A DNA stretch of 57,447 nucleotides, from NCBI GenBank assembly GCA_026770575.1, contig MU657194.1, positions 9,688 through 67,134 of the forward strand, given 5' to 3'. Position 1 is the stretch's first letter; each line of letters opens with the position of its first letter. Below, in pieces: positions 35,811-45,676 of the stretch. The translations under genes and the position numbers were made by a program. The notes under the pieces are model-generated. The model made no database searches. It saw nothing but the letters and a program-made list of their open reading frames with translations, and was not told where the DNA came from. The stretch comes from Pelagophyceae sp. CCMP2097. Taxonomy: Eukaryota; Sar; Pelagophyceae.

Positions 35811-38212
35811 CTAGAGGAGGCCGTCTTCCTGGAGCAATTTCCTTGCGGCTTTGAGGAATTGCTGCTGGTGCGCGCGGTTGTCGTGGAGCGGCACGATGCA
35901 GAAAAAGTGCGCGGCAGCGAGGGCGCGGACGTCGCGGAGCGAGACGTCGGCGTAGGCTTCTGCGAGCCACTCGGCGAAGAGTTCGCGGAGGCGCCTCAAA
36001 GCGTCGTCGGCGCCCGGGGACGGCGGGATGTCGAGGATGATGGAGTCGTAGCCGCAAAGCGATTGATAGACCTTTGACAAGTCATAGGCCACGTCCCCGG
36101 CCGTCGTGAGCTGGTCGCCCAGCGCGCCGCGCATGTCCAAAAACTTGAGCGTCGCGTCGGACGTGAGCAAGACGTTTGAGAAGACTGGGTCGCCGTGGAT
36201 GTACGCCGCGCGCACAAAGCGCCCCGAAGACTCGTAGTCGGCCAGCAAAGGCAGGATCGCGGCCGCGAGCTGGGGCGCGTCCTCGCCGGCGAAGGATTTG
36301 AAGAAGGCCTCGTGCTGGGCGTAGCGCGAGGCGACCTTTTTGTGGTAGTTGGAACACAGAAGAGCGTTCGAGATCCCGCCCGCGTCGCCGTCGTTCGCAG
36401 CGGCGTCCGCAGCAGCGGGGCAGGCGTGGAGGCGCTTCAAGCCGGAGAGAAGGAGGCGGAGGCGGCCCGTGGTGAGGCAGGCGTTGACGGCGAGGTGCGA
36501 GAAAGTGACGCCGTTGATCCTCGTCAGCAGAATGGAAGAGAGCTCCTGCGCCGGGTGCTCGCGCACGGCCACGGCGTGCGGGAAGAGCTCCGCGAGCTGC
36601 GGCGGCACGTGCTGGTACCAAAACGCTTCGCCCCGCAGGACGGCGCGCGGACCCGTCTTTTCCACGTGCGTGTCGCCCACGCGCCGCACGGAATTAAAGT
36701 GCCGCGGCGCCACGCCGCCGGCGAGGTCCGTGTTCGCGTGCGCGGTCGCGTGCTGCGCGTCCCAGCCCAGTGCCTTCTCGAGGTCGACGAGGGCGTTGCA
36801 GGCTCGCGCGTCGACGTAGACGTCCGCCGCCGGCTGCCCAAAGACGATCTCGTCGTAGGGCACTTGAAACCTCTCCAGCTGCTCAAACGTGAGGCGGCCG
36901 ACGTCCGCGAGCGCTCTTCCGGCCGAGTTTTTCGCCGAGCCGCGGTCCGTCCAGATAATAATCGTGTGGCCGTTTGCGTGAAGTTCGCGCGCCAGGGCGA
37001 TATTCTTCTCAATCGGCACCGCCACCTCGGGCGTCGCGTCGGCGCCCGGCGGCAGCGCGAGCAGAGTGCCGTCCAAACCGAAGCAGAAGCGCATGGCCCG
37101 CGCGCCACGCACCTCGCCGCGTTTGATTCGGTCGATGAACGCTCTAAGCCGCGCTGGAGTCCCAAGGTTGGCAAAGTCGTTGGCCTGGACGGCCAGGAAC
37201 TTGCCGCACCGCGGCGCCGCCATCATGTGTGCGATGAGGCCGCTGACGTACTTGCCGCGCTCCAGATGCGGCACCAGGGCCGCTTCGGACCCGGCCTGTG
37301 ACACGGCCTCGTCGTCCGCGTCGCGCCACGCCTCCGCCGCGCCGCGCTCCTCGTTGCCACGCCGCGCCGCCGGCGGCGACGCTGGATGCATCGCCGCGCC
37401 GCAGGCCTCGTCGAGGAGGCCCTCGAGGCCGTCGCGCGCCGCGTCGCCCGAGACGAACACGTACGCGCCGTTGTTCGCCAGGTGCGAAATGGCCACCTTT
37501 TCTCGAATGTCCACAATCTCAGACGTCACGCTGTCGACGCGGATGTACGAGTACGGCGCCGTCGCATCGACGCTCGTGTCGTTGAAGTAGAACGACGCGC
37601 CCACGTCTGCGGGCAGCGCGCGGGCGCCTCCAAGGACGTCGCAGAACCACAGCGTATCCGAGTCCAACGAAATCGTCCGCCTGGCGCGCGACTCGGCGTC
37701 CATGGCGTTGAGGATGCAGTAGAGCGTCTCCGTGACGCCGCGCGTCTCAAAGTCGAAGCAGACGAAGTGGAGGTTGAGGTGCGGGTACTCGCGCCGCAAA
37801 ACTTGTTCGATGCTGAATTTCGTCGCCACCTCCCGATGCAACCCGATCCAAATGTGGTCCTCCGCCTCCAGCTCCAAGTTGTCAAACAGCCAAAACACCA
37901 TGGGCCGGCCTAGCGTGCGCAAATGAAGACGCCGCCGAAAAGGCCGGCCCACCGCCCGCCGCGCGGGGTCGAGAGGCCGCACCGACGATGGGCACCATGG
38001 GCTTGGGCACGCGGTAGCCCTGCTCGGTGTACTCGTTGGAGCTCAGGCCTGCGGCGGCGCCTCCGGAGCCCGCGCGGCTGCGGCGGCGAGGCCCCGACGC
38101 AAAGAGGCGCGGACGCACCGCCCATGGGCACGACCACATTGAGCGGCGCCTTGGCCGTCGAGCCGATGCGCTTCGACTGCTGCCGCACCGGGCAGGAGCG
38201 CAGGCCCGACAT
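35811..38212 (-). CDS. Three-domain fusion: sugar-nucleotide pyrophosphorylase, HAD-like, and aminoglycoside/choline kinase-like
   Basis: Minus-strand exons 38212-38119, 38048-37983 and 37909-35811; 752 residues. The spliced N-terminus restores a nucleotidyltransferase signature: NVVVPMGG, GYRVPKPMVPIVGRPMVFWL, and acidic DSDTLWFCD further on. A HAD-type domain follows (about residues 325-440) with LDGTLLALP, TIIIWTDRG and QPAADVYVDARACN. The C-terminal part is kinase-like, with IHGDPVFSNVLL (catalytic HGD...N, about residue 626) and FLDMRGALGDQ, the DxRG form of the metal-binding Asp. Together they suggest synthesis of an activated sugar for surface polysaccharide. The HAD nucleophile is replaced: FGLD stands where FDLD is expected, so phosphatase activity is doubtful. 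Confidence 0.85.
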
Positions 38213-38588
38213 GGCAGCTTGGGGGCGCTCGACTCGGACGGCGCCGCGCAAGAAATTCACTTTCGCCGAACGAAAATTTTGGCAGACGACATATCTGACG
38301 TTACGCGTCGGTGCGCTTTGGTGTGCGAGGCTGGAGGCGGCGGCGGAGAGATGCCGCTCTCGAGTTGGACACTTTTAGAGCCCACATGTACTTCCTTTCG
38401 ATTGGTCCTGTGCGCTCGTCGGGACCCTTGCGGAGAGGCGTCGGCGGGGCACGTCGGCGGGGCACGAGCACTCCGAGGGCACTGATCTTGCGGTCGTTCA
38501 ATCGAGTTTCGCTTTGTTCCTCAGTTTGAACGCCTTTTGTTCCGGAATTCCACGCCTTCCAACTCCCCTGTCGCTCCCAGTCGCTACC
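38213..38588. other. Divergent promoter region
   Basis: A 376-bp spacer between the divergently transcribed fusion gene and FABP-like gene. No coding frame or TATA box is clear. Confidence 0.35.
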
Positions 38589-39085
38589 ATGTCCATCGTG
38601 ACGGAGATGTCGCGCAAGTGGAAGCTGGAGACGCGCGACGCCGGGTTCGACAAGTTCCTCGAGGTAAAGAAGGTCCCCGGCCCAGTCGCCTTTGTCGTGA
38701 AGAACCTCGTCGGGTCGGTCATCTCGTTCAAGATCGACGTGAGGACCCTCGTCGCGGGGGGCGGGACGCTCGTCGCAGGGCCGCGCCGTCTAACTGGCTT
38801 TGTCAGGGCACGACGCTGGTCAAGACGGAACATGGCATGCTCACGGACCACGTCAAGCCCGCGCTCACCCTCGACGGCGTCACGGCCACGGCGGACACGA
38901 CGCCAGAGGGCAAGGCGGGCATGCTCACCGGCGTCGTGAATGGGGAGCACTTGGTCATCACGGTGAAAGTTGGGGACGTTGTCGACGTGACGACAGACCA
39001 CTACGTGGAGAATGACAAACTTTTCGTCAAGATCACAGACGTCGCATCGGGCGTCGCATTCGTCGAGACGTACAAGCAGGTCTGA
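38589..39085 (+). CDS. Fatty-acid-binding protein-like (calycin) protein
   Basis: Exons 38589-38738 and 38807-39085 (68-nt intron, phase 0), 142 residues, the size of cytosolic lipid-binding proteins. The N-terminal block RKWKLETRDAGFDKFLEVKK resembles the WKL...F..YLK helix-strand start of the family. Alternating beta strands follow (TLDGVTATADTTPEGKAGML, HLVITVKVGDVVDVTTDHYV). It lacks a targeting sequence and probably binds a hydrophobic ligand in the cytosol. The family call rests on length, strand pattern and the N-terminal motif. Confidence 0.65.
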
Positions 39086-39143
39086 CGCCCCGAAACTACG
39101 AGCAGGCACCTTTGCGGATGTCTCGATAAAGTTATCTTTACAA

Positions 39144-41358
39144 TTAGACGGGCCTGCGCAACCTCGGGTCGGTATGCTGCGAGTATCCAAAGGCGTGGGG
39201 GCTGGTGACGTAGATGCGCGCCGTCACTGCGACGTGAACCTGCGCCGCCTCGCTCGCGTCGTAGGCGCCGCAGAGCTCCAAACCACAGAAGCGGAGCGAG
39301 CCCGGCATGGCGCAGGAAAACGCGACGTCGTCGGCGTCGCTGATTACGGCGCCGTCCTTCGCCGCCGCGTTGCGAGCGTAGCACGGTTCGCCGGTGGCGA
39401 TGTTGTACGCCGCTTCCGTCGCCGCGGAGCCTACGTCGTTGCCAGAGACGACCACGAGCGCAGCAGTCGCGTTGATGGCGCTGGCCCAGCTCATTGAAAA
39501 CGGCGCCCCGTGGGCCGGCGACAGGGCGACTTTCCGGCGGTACTCGAGCGAGACGTCGGTTTGGCTGCTGTTGGCCGTCGGGTACGACTGCCCGACGGCA
39601 ATTGGAAACTCAAACGTCGACTTTGAAAACCCGGACGGCGAATTCGCCGTCGTCTCGTAGAACAGCACCGCCGTAGTGCGCTGCGTGCCGTCGTCGACGA
39701 CGTCGTTGGTGTTTGACAGCGTCGCGTGGAACGCCGTTTCAGCGGCCCACTGCTTCACCTCGCGGCCGCCGGCGTCGACGCCCGTCGCCGTCGCATGAAC
39801 AGCGAGGCCGTGGCGCGCCGTCGTGGCGTAGCGCACGCCCGCTTTTGTGGGCGAGGAAACGACGCCGACGTCGAGTGGGTCCTCGTGGCGGTCGATTGAG
39901 GCGCCGACGAACGCTTCGACTGAGGTGTCGCGCCAAATTTTTGCAACGGCGTCGAGGTACCACAGCCCCCCCGCGGCGTCGCCCGACGCCACCTGCACCG
40001 TGACGACGTGCGGGAGGCCGTCGTTCAACACAGAGGCGTAGGGCGTCAGGTCCATGCTGTAGGGCGGCACGTCCAACGACGCGATGCCCGTCAGCGGCCG
40101 CCAAGCCTAAAGGCCTTCTCTTCGACAGGTGAGCGGCCACCAAGCCTGAAAGGTCTTGTATTCGAGGGAAGTCCCTTTTCCGTCGGACGGCCACGATTCC
40201 GGATCGTGCTTGGCTCCCCCGCCTCTGCCGCCCAGTCCGTTTCATATACGTTTGCTCACGACGTATCCGAGACGCGGCGCCCCAGAAAATCCCAGACGCG
40301 GCTGCGATACGAGTGGGTTGACGCCGCCCGTGTAGATGACCGGAAAGGGCAGCGCTATCGCAGCGAGTTCGCCATCGACGGAGATGCGGAGCTCTCGGAA
40401 CGCGCCGCCGCCGCAGAATCCGTCTGGCGGCGAGTTGCCGGGGACGTTGGTGTACCAAAACTCGTCGCAGCCGTGCGCTGAAGCGTAGACGTCGACGATT
40501 ACGCGCGCCGCGTTTCCTACGGGGAGATGGCACTCGATGCAGAACCACGCGCGCGTACGAGGGTCTTTCCCGTCGCGCCCTCTGATGCCGCTCCGTTCCC
40601 TGCGACGGTCTGGGTTTCACTGGGCCTCGCAAGCAGCGGCGCGGGGTTTTACGGAACGGCAGCCGCAGCGTCGCTGGGGCCGTCGCGTTCCCGGACAGGC
40701 CCATGACGCTCCAGGGCGACGTTTTTGCCGCCGTCGGGTCGTTTAGAGCGAAGACAAAGTCGGGCGCTTGGAGCTTTGCACGAGTAGGGTTTGCGTAAAA
40801 CGAAACGTTCACCGAAATCTTCAAGACGCCCGTGTACGTGCCGTCAACGGTGTTCGGGATGGAGAGCACGGCGGTGGTGTTGCTCCGGAGGAGCGCGGCG
40901 TAATCTGTAATGTCGCGGTCGATTGTCCAGGTAATCGCGCGGTCCGCGTTCGGCTCCGGTGTCGTCGTCCTTAACAGCTCCACGCCCCCCAACCACAGAG
41001 CGCCGTAGCGGTCGAACTGGCGGCCCGCGTTCAAATGGCCTTGGAGCGTGAGCACGGCGACGGAATCTTCGAGGCAGGACTCGTCCCCGGCGACGTACGG
41101 CGCCGATGCGACTTGGCCGTAATTCGTCAATTCAACGTCGACGAAGATTACGCTCGTGCACTTCAGCGCGCCGCGCATCACCGGCGGCTCCACGGCGAAC
41201 GGGTCCGCCGCCGAGGGGAAGCGTACCACCGCCGAGGGGGAGCGCCCCACCACCGCTTCCTCCGCTTCCCCGCCCGCGCGGGCCCGCGCCGCCGCGGCGC
41301 GGCCCCGCGCCGGCTCGAGGGCCAGGGCGCACCAGAGCGCGAGCCACCGCGGCGCCAT
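39144..41358 (-). CDS. Peptide-N-glycosidase A-like protein (PNGase A family)
   Basis: Minus-strand exons 41358-40653, 40599-40549, 40516-40311 and 40106-39144; 641 residues, phases consistent. Signal peptide MAPRWLALWCALALEPARG. Family blocks in order: DRYGALWLGGVELLRTTTPEP, TYTGVLKISVNVSFY, VIVDVYASAHGCDEFWYTN, PFPVIYTGGVNPL-WRPLTGI and AVAKIWRDTSVEAFVGA. Plant and fungal PNGase A removes N-glycans from glycopeptides in acidic compartments. Many Asn-x-Ser/Thr sites are present. The intron at 40517-40548 is only 32 nt and is the weakest join. A MITE lies 54 bp upstream of the start codon. Confidence 0.85.
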
Positions 41359-41403
41359 GGGGCCCTCGGGAGACGGAAGGAACGCCTTCCCGGAAATCAG
41401 GGC

Positions 41404-41612
41404 CAGACGCACTGGGCTGCACTTTACGGTATTTCGGTCGGATCAAATCCTCCGGAATCGGAACGGAATTCCGTTCCGGTCGTCGAAAACGCCGTCTTTG
41501 TGCGCTTTAAACGCCGATTCCGACCGGTCGTTCCGAATTGTGACGGCGGAATCGAAGCGAAATTTCGTTCCGTCCCCTCTAGCACGCCGTAAAGTGCAGC
41601 CCAGCAGACGCA
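41404..41612. mobile_element. 193-bp MITE with 18-bp inverted ends and 8-bp target duplication
   Basis: The element spans 41412-41604. Its ends are CTGGGCTGCACTTTACGG (41412-41429) and the exact reverse complement (41587-41604). It is bounded on both sides by CAGACGCA (41404-41411 and 41605-41612), a perfect 8-bp target-site duplication. An internal palindrome CGGAACGGAATTCCGTTCCG is also present. No coding sequence lies inside. An 8-bp duplication is usual for hAT-type transposases. It sits between two minus-strand genes, just upstream of the PNGase A-like start codon. Confidence 0.9.
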
Positions 41613-41631
41613 TTTGCAGGAGGAAGCCCGT

Positions 41632-43122
41632 TTACGTTGCGGCATCGTTGGCGGCTTGGCGCGCGGCGACGGCCTCGAAGAGCGCCGGCGCCGCGACGCC
41701 GGTTGTTGAAAAGGCCCACTTAATGTTTGCGAGCTCTTGCGGGTTGAAAGACGCAATCTTGTTTGATGATTCTGCGGCGACGGCCTCGAACAGCAACGGC
41801 GCCTCGACGCCGGCCTTTGCAAAGGCCCAGGCCGTGTTCGCGAGGTCCTGCGAGTTGAACGTCGCCATCTTCTTCGATGCTTCCGCGGCGATTGCCTGGA
41901 ATAAAGCGGGCGCAGACACGCCCGCCTTTGAAAAAGCCCAAATCATGTTCGCCATCGCCTGCGAGTCAAACGTCGCCATTTGCTCGATTGACTGCGCACC
42001 AATGGCTTCAAACAAAGCCGGCGCCGCGACGCCGGCCATGGCGAAAGCCCAGGAAGTGTTGGCGAGCGCCTGCGGGGTGAACCCCGACATCTTCTTCACC
42101 GATTCTTTGGCCACGGCCGCAAACAGCTCCGGCCCCTCGACCCTCGCCGTCGCATAAGCCCACACAATGTTCGAAAGGTTTTGTGGGTCGAACCTCAAAA
42201 TCCTCTTGCGCGACTCGGCGGCGAGGGCCCCGAATAGCGCCGGCGCCTCAATGCCAGCCGTCGCAAAGGCCCAGGCGGTGTTGGAAAGCTCCTGCGCCTG
42301 GTACGTGGCCATCTTCATGGGTGCTTCGGAGGCGACCGCCTCGAAGAGCTTTGGGGCCTCGACTTGACCGAACTTTGCCACGCCCCAGCACGCGTTGGCC
42401 AGGTGGCGAGACTCCCACTTGTGCCGGTAGTTGACGATGTTGGAGGCGGCTCTTTCCGCGAGCTTCTTCACGCGCGGCTCCGAGGCCGGATCAAAGGTGC
42501 GCCGGAGGACGCCGATGCGGTGGAGCGACGTGGCGAAGTTGACGTAGTTAAACTCGCCGACTCGCGACTCGAATATTCGTAAAATGTCTTCGGCCGTCGA
42601 GCAATCGACGAGCTGCTTGTTGATCTCCGCGGCGGCCGAATCGCTGCGCGGCAGCGACTGCTGGGGCAGCGCCGCCGCCGCGTCGAGGGTGCCGGGTTTC
42701 GACTGCTGCACGTGCGGCGCCGGCGCAGTCCAATTCGGCTTGACGTTTGGGATGCTGAGTTGGACTGCGATCTGCTGCCCGCCGACTTCGGCGCCGTCCA
42801 TGGCTAAACGGGCCTCGTCCGCCGCCGCGGCCGAGACGGTGACAAAGGCGTGCCGCGGCTTGCCAGACAAGGTGTCTTTCGAGACCCGGACGCGGAGGAC
42901 GTTGCAGACGCCGATAAATGCGGCGCGGAGTTCGTCCCGAGTCGTGGCGGCGGGTAGATTGCGCACCATGAGCTCCACGTTCTCACCGCTCGCGGCGGCG
43001 ATGGGCGCGCCGGGCGCCTTAAAGGCCGCGTCGTCGGAGAAGCGGCGAAACGCGCCCGCCCGCGGAGCGCGGCGCCAGGCCGCTCGCATCCAGGCCGTGC
43101 ACGCGCGCGCACGCGGGGACAT
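41632..43122 (-). CDS. RRM plus OPR-like helical-repeat protein, organelle-targeted
   Basis: Single exon, 496 residues. The N-terminus (MSPRARACTAWMRAAWRRAP) is Arg/Ala-rich like an organelle presequence. An RRM follows (ENVELMVRNLPAATT, KPRHAFVTV). From about residue 215 come tandem 37-residue repeats of the form LANTAWAFAKAGVEAPALFEAVA, with at least seven copies. These resemble octotricopeptide (OPR) repeats, which bind specific organellar RNAs. The combination suggests a factor for mitochondrial or plastid RNA processing or translation. It is paralogous to the gene at 43876. Confidence 0.85.
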   Translation of the reverse strand: MSPRARACTAWMRAAWRRAPRAGAFRRFSDDAAFKAPGAPIAAASGENVELMVRNLPAATTRDELRAAFIGVCNVLRVRVSKDTLSGKPRHAFVTVSAAAADEARLAMDGAEVGGQQIAVQLSIPNVKPNWTAPAPHVQQSKPGTLDAAAALPQQSLPRSDSAAAEINKQLVDCSTAEDILRIFESRVGEFNYVNFATSLHRIGVLRRTFDPASEPRVKKLAERAASNIVNYRHKWESRHLANACWGVAKFGQVEAPKLFEAVASEAPMKMATYQAQELSNTAWAFATAGIEAPALFGALAAESRKRILRFDPQNLSNIVWAYATARVEGPELFAAVAKESVKKMSGFTPQALANTSWAFAMAGVAAPALFEAIGAQSIEQMATFDSQAMANMIWAFSKAGVSAPALFQAIAAEASKKMATFNSQDLANTAWAFAKAGVEAPLLFEAVAAESSNKIASFNPQELANIKWAFSTTGVAAPALFEAVAARQAANDAAT

Positions 43123-43216
43123 GCTTCGCCAAAACGATGGCTTCGCCTAATTCGGAGAAGGCTCTCTTGAAAGTGAGTGACTAGTGTGAGACTCCACTGA
43201 CCGGGGCCTCGTCACG
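43123..43216. promoter_or_regulatory. 94-bp bidirectional promoter region
   Basis: Only 94 bp separate the start codons of the divergent RRM/OPR-like gene (minus) and the small mitochondrial-type gene (plus). Both products carry organelle-type presequences, so co-regulation is plausible. No defined box is visible. Confidence 0.4.
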
Positions 43217-43729
43217 ATGCTCCGCGGCGCGCTGGTCGTCGCGCGAGGGCCCCGGGCATTGCCTCTGCGCGGCTTCGCGGCCAAGGCGGCGCCGGCCGCG
43301 AAGGCGGCCTCGCCCGCGGCGGCGCCGGCGGCGCCGGCCAAGGCGGCGCCGGCGGCGGCGGCGCCGGCGGCGGCGCCGCCCGGCGAGAAGCGGCTGCACT
43401 CGACGGACATTGCGTTCAAGCCGACTGAAGATGGGTGGGGCTATAGTCCGAAATATAGCTCTGCTTACGATAAAATCTTCAATAAGAAGAAAACCGCCCC
43501 CGCCGAAGACGCGCCACCGGCGGCGGCTGCCGCCGAGGAGCCCGCGGCGCCCGCGGCGAAGCTCGACGTCCGCGACGCCCTCGCCTTTAAGCGTCGCACG
43601 CCCGCGTCCCCTTGGTGCCGCGCCTCGCGGGAAGCCCGCCGGATACGCCCTCTAGGCATCCTCAAGAACCACGCCGACTCGGCCGACCTCGCCGCTATCC
43701 TCGCCGAATGCGGCTGGACCAAGCGCTGA
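43217..43729 (+). CDS. Small Ala/Pro-rich mitochondrial-type protein, unknown
   Basis: Exons 43217-43592 and 43656-43729 (63-nt intron, phase 1), 149 residues. The N-terminus MLRGALVVARGPRALPLRGF is a good mitochondrial presequence. A long Ala/Pro/Lys linker encoded by GCG/GCC repeats leads to a conserved-looking block (LHSTDIAFKPTEDGWGYSPK, YSSAYDKIFNKKK), a second Ala-rich linker, and a C-terminal helix (ILKNHADSADLAAILAECGW). If unspliced, the last part would read through a Pro/Arg-rich segment, which fits less well. I do not recognise the family. It may be a lineage-specific subunit of a mitochondrial complex. Confidence 0.6.
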   Translation: MLRGALVVARGPRALPLRGFAAKAAPAAKAASPAAAPAAPAKAAPAAAAPAAAPPGEKRLHSTDIAFKPTEDGWGYSPKYSSAYDKIFNKKKTAPAEDAPPAAAAAEEPAAPAAKLDVRDALAFKRRTPASPWCRASREARRIRPLGILKNHADSADLAAILAECGWTKR

Positions 43730-43875
43730 CCCGACTCGTAAACCCGCCTTTTAAGCACCGGAACTCAGAGTCGGCATTGTGTAGTTCGGAGGACGTTCCC
43801 TGGAGGCATAGGATATCCTATTATTGGCGTCGGCTCAACCACGTAACTGATTTCCCATCAAGCAATGTGTTTCGG

Positions 43876-45591
43876 TTAAGATGCGTCACCCGTCGAGGCG
43901 TTGGCTCGGGCCGCCTCGATGGCCTTAGCGAGTTCGGGTGCCTCGACTTGAGCAGTCGAAAACGCCCACAAAATAATGGTGACGTCTTGCGGGCTAAACG
44001 TCGAAAGCTTCGTTCGCGCTTCTGCCGCAACCGCTTCAAACAGAGCCGGCGCCGCGACGCCCGCCGCCGCATAGGCCCAGACCGTCTTTGCGAGTTCTTC
44101 CGAGGTGAACGCGGCCATCTTCAAGGGCGCCTCTGCGGCGGCGGCCTCGAAGAGCTCGGGTGCCGCGACTCGCAACTTTGCAAAAGCCCACAGGGTGTTG
44201 GCGAGGTCTGGCGCGTCGAACTTGGCGATTTTTTTTGATGCCAACGAGGCGATGGCCTCAAACAGCTTCGGCGCCTCGACGCCCGCCGTGGCGTAGCCCC
44301 AGACGGTGTTGGCGACGTCTTGCGGCTTGAAGAGCGAAATCCTCCGCCCTTTGCTGAATTTCTTGATGGGTCGTAAGGCCTCGTTGGAAACGGCCTCGAA
44401 CAGCGCCGTCGCCCAGATGCCCGACTTTGCAAAGGCCCAGACCGTGTTGGCGAGGTCGCACGGTCTGAATTGATTGATCTTCCGGGGAAGCATCACCACC
44501 GCCACCAACTCAAATAAAGCCGGCACCTCGACGCCCGCCTTTGCGTAAGCCCAAACCGTGTTCGCCAAAGCTTGCGGGCTCGACGTCGAGATCCTGTAAG
44601 AAGCGAGCGGGCTGGACGCGGCGGCCTCGAAGAGCTGCGGCGCCGAAACGCTCGCCGTCGAAAAAGCCCAAAGAGTGTCGGCGAGCGCGCGCGGGCTGAA
44701 CTTTTCAAGCTTCTCCAACGTCTCCGCGGCGACTGCTTCGAACAACAGTGGCGCCGGGACGCCCACAATCACAAAGGCGCGCACGGTGTTTGCGAGGTTC
44801 TGCGGGTCGAACTTGGCAATTTTCTTTGTCGACTCGACGGAAATGGCCTCGAATAAAGCCGGCGCTTCAAAGCCCACCTCGGCGAAAGCCAGCGCGAGGT
44901 TTGCCAGTTCGAAAGACTTGAACTTGGCGATCTTCTTCTGCGCCGCCGCGGAAACGGCTTCAAACAGCGCCGCCGCCGGGATTTCGAGCTTGGCGACTCC
45001 GCAGCAGGCGTTGGCCAGGTGCCGCGGGTCCCAGTGCGCTTCCTCCTTTTGGACGCTCCAGGTGGCGTGGCCCACGAGCTTGAGCATTGAAGCCCGGCAG
45101 GGCGCGTCGACCGTGAGGTAGAGGACGCCGAGGCGGTGCAGCGCCGTCGCGTAGTTGGTAGCGTTGAACTGGGCTACGTCGTCCTCGAAGACGGCGAGGA
45201 CTGCCGACGCCGTCTTGCTCGCGACGAGCTTGTTGTTGACTTTGACCGCCGCGGCATGAAAGGCCCCAGCTGGTGGCGGTGCGGCCTCGTCGGCCGTCGC
45301 CGCCACAAAGATCTTGCGACCGCCCATGAGCGCGCCGTCCATCTCGCGGCGCACGGCGTCGCTCGCCGCGGCCTCGACGGTCACTTTCGCAAAGTCAGCC
45401 GGCTCGCCCGCGGCGTCGACGGGGAAGCGGACGGCCAGGACCTTGCACACTTCCGCGAATGCGCCGCGCAAGTCGTCGGCGCCGCAGCCAATCGGTAAAT
45501 TGCGTACGAAGAGGTCTACTTCGGCTTTCGGAACGCCGGAAAAGCGCCGCGCGAGGCCCGTCAGCGGCGCGCGCGGCAGAAACTTACGCAT
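43876..45591 (-). CDS. RRM plus OPR-like helical-repeat protein, paralogue of the 41632 gene
   Basis: Single exon, 571 residues from ATG 45591 (MRKFLPRAPLTGLARRFSG, a presequence-like start); a longer open frame upstream lacks coding bias. An RRM (KAEVDLFVRNLPIG) is followed by a spacer and about ten repeats such as LANTVWAYAKAGVEVPALFE and VANTVWGYATAGVEAPKLFE, spaced about 37-40 residues. One repeat has an insertion (EALRPIKKFSKGRRIS). The layout and order match the neighbour at 41632, so the pair arose by duplication, with the unrelated small gene between them. Predicted role is binding of organellar RNA. Confidence 0.85.
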   Translation of the reverse strand: MRKFLPRAPLTGLARRFSGVPKAEVDLFVRNLPIGCGADDLRGAFAEVCKVLAVRFPVDAAGEPADFAKVTVEAAASDAVRREMDGALMGGRKIFVAATADEAAPPPAGAFHAAAVKVNNKLVASKTASAVLAVFEDDVAQFNATNYATALHRLGVLYLTVDAPCRASMLKLVGHATWSVQKEEAHWDPRHLANACCGVAKLEIPAAALFEAVSAAAQKKIAKFKSFELANLALAFAEVGFEAPALFEAISVESTKKIAKFDPQNLANTVRAFVIVGVPAPLLFEAVAAETLEKLEKFSPRALADTLWAFSTASVSAPQLFEAAASSPLASYRISTSSPQALANTVWAYAKAGVEVPALFELVAVVMLPRKINQFRPCDLANTVWAFAKSGIWATALFEAVSNEALRPIKKFSKGRRISLFKPQDVANTVWGYATAGVEAPKLFEAIASLASKKIAKFDAPDLANTLWAFAKLRVAAPELFEAAAAEAPLKMAAFTSEELAKTVWAYAAAGVAAPALFEAVAAEARTKLSTFSPQDVTIILWAFSTAQVEAPELAKAIEAARANASTGDAS

Positions 45592-45676
45592 GCGGGCGAA
45601 TCGGGAGACCGGCGGCGCCGTCAAACTTCGCCGAAATTTTGGCGATTCGCTATTTTGATTGTTTGATCCTGAACCG

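Noticed and set aside
36195..37301. 368-residue plus-strand frame opposite the fusion gene
   Set aside because: It is a shadow. The minus-strand frame contains the nucleotidyltransferase, HAD and kinase motifs.
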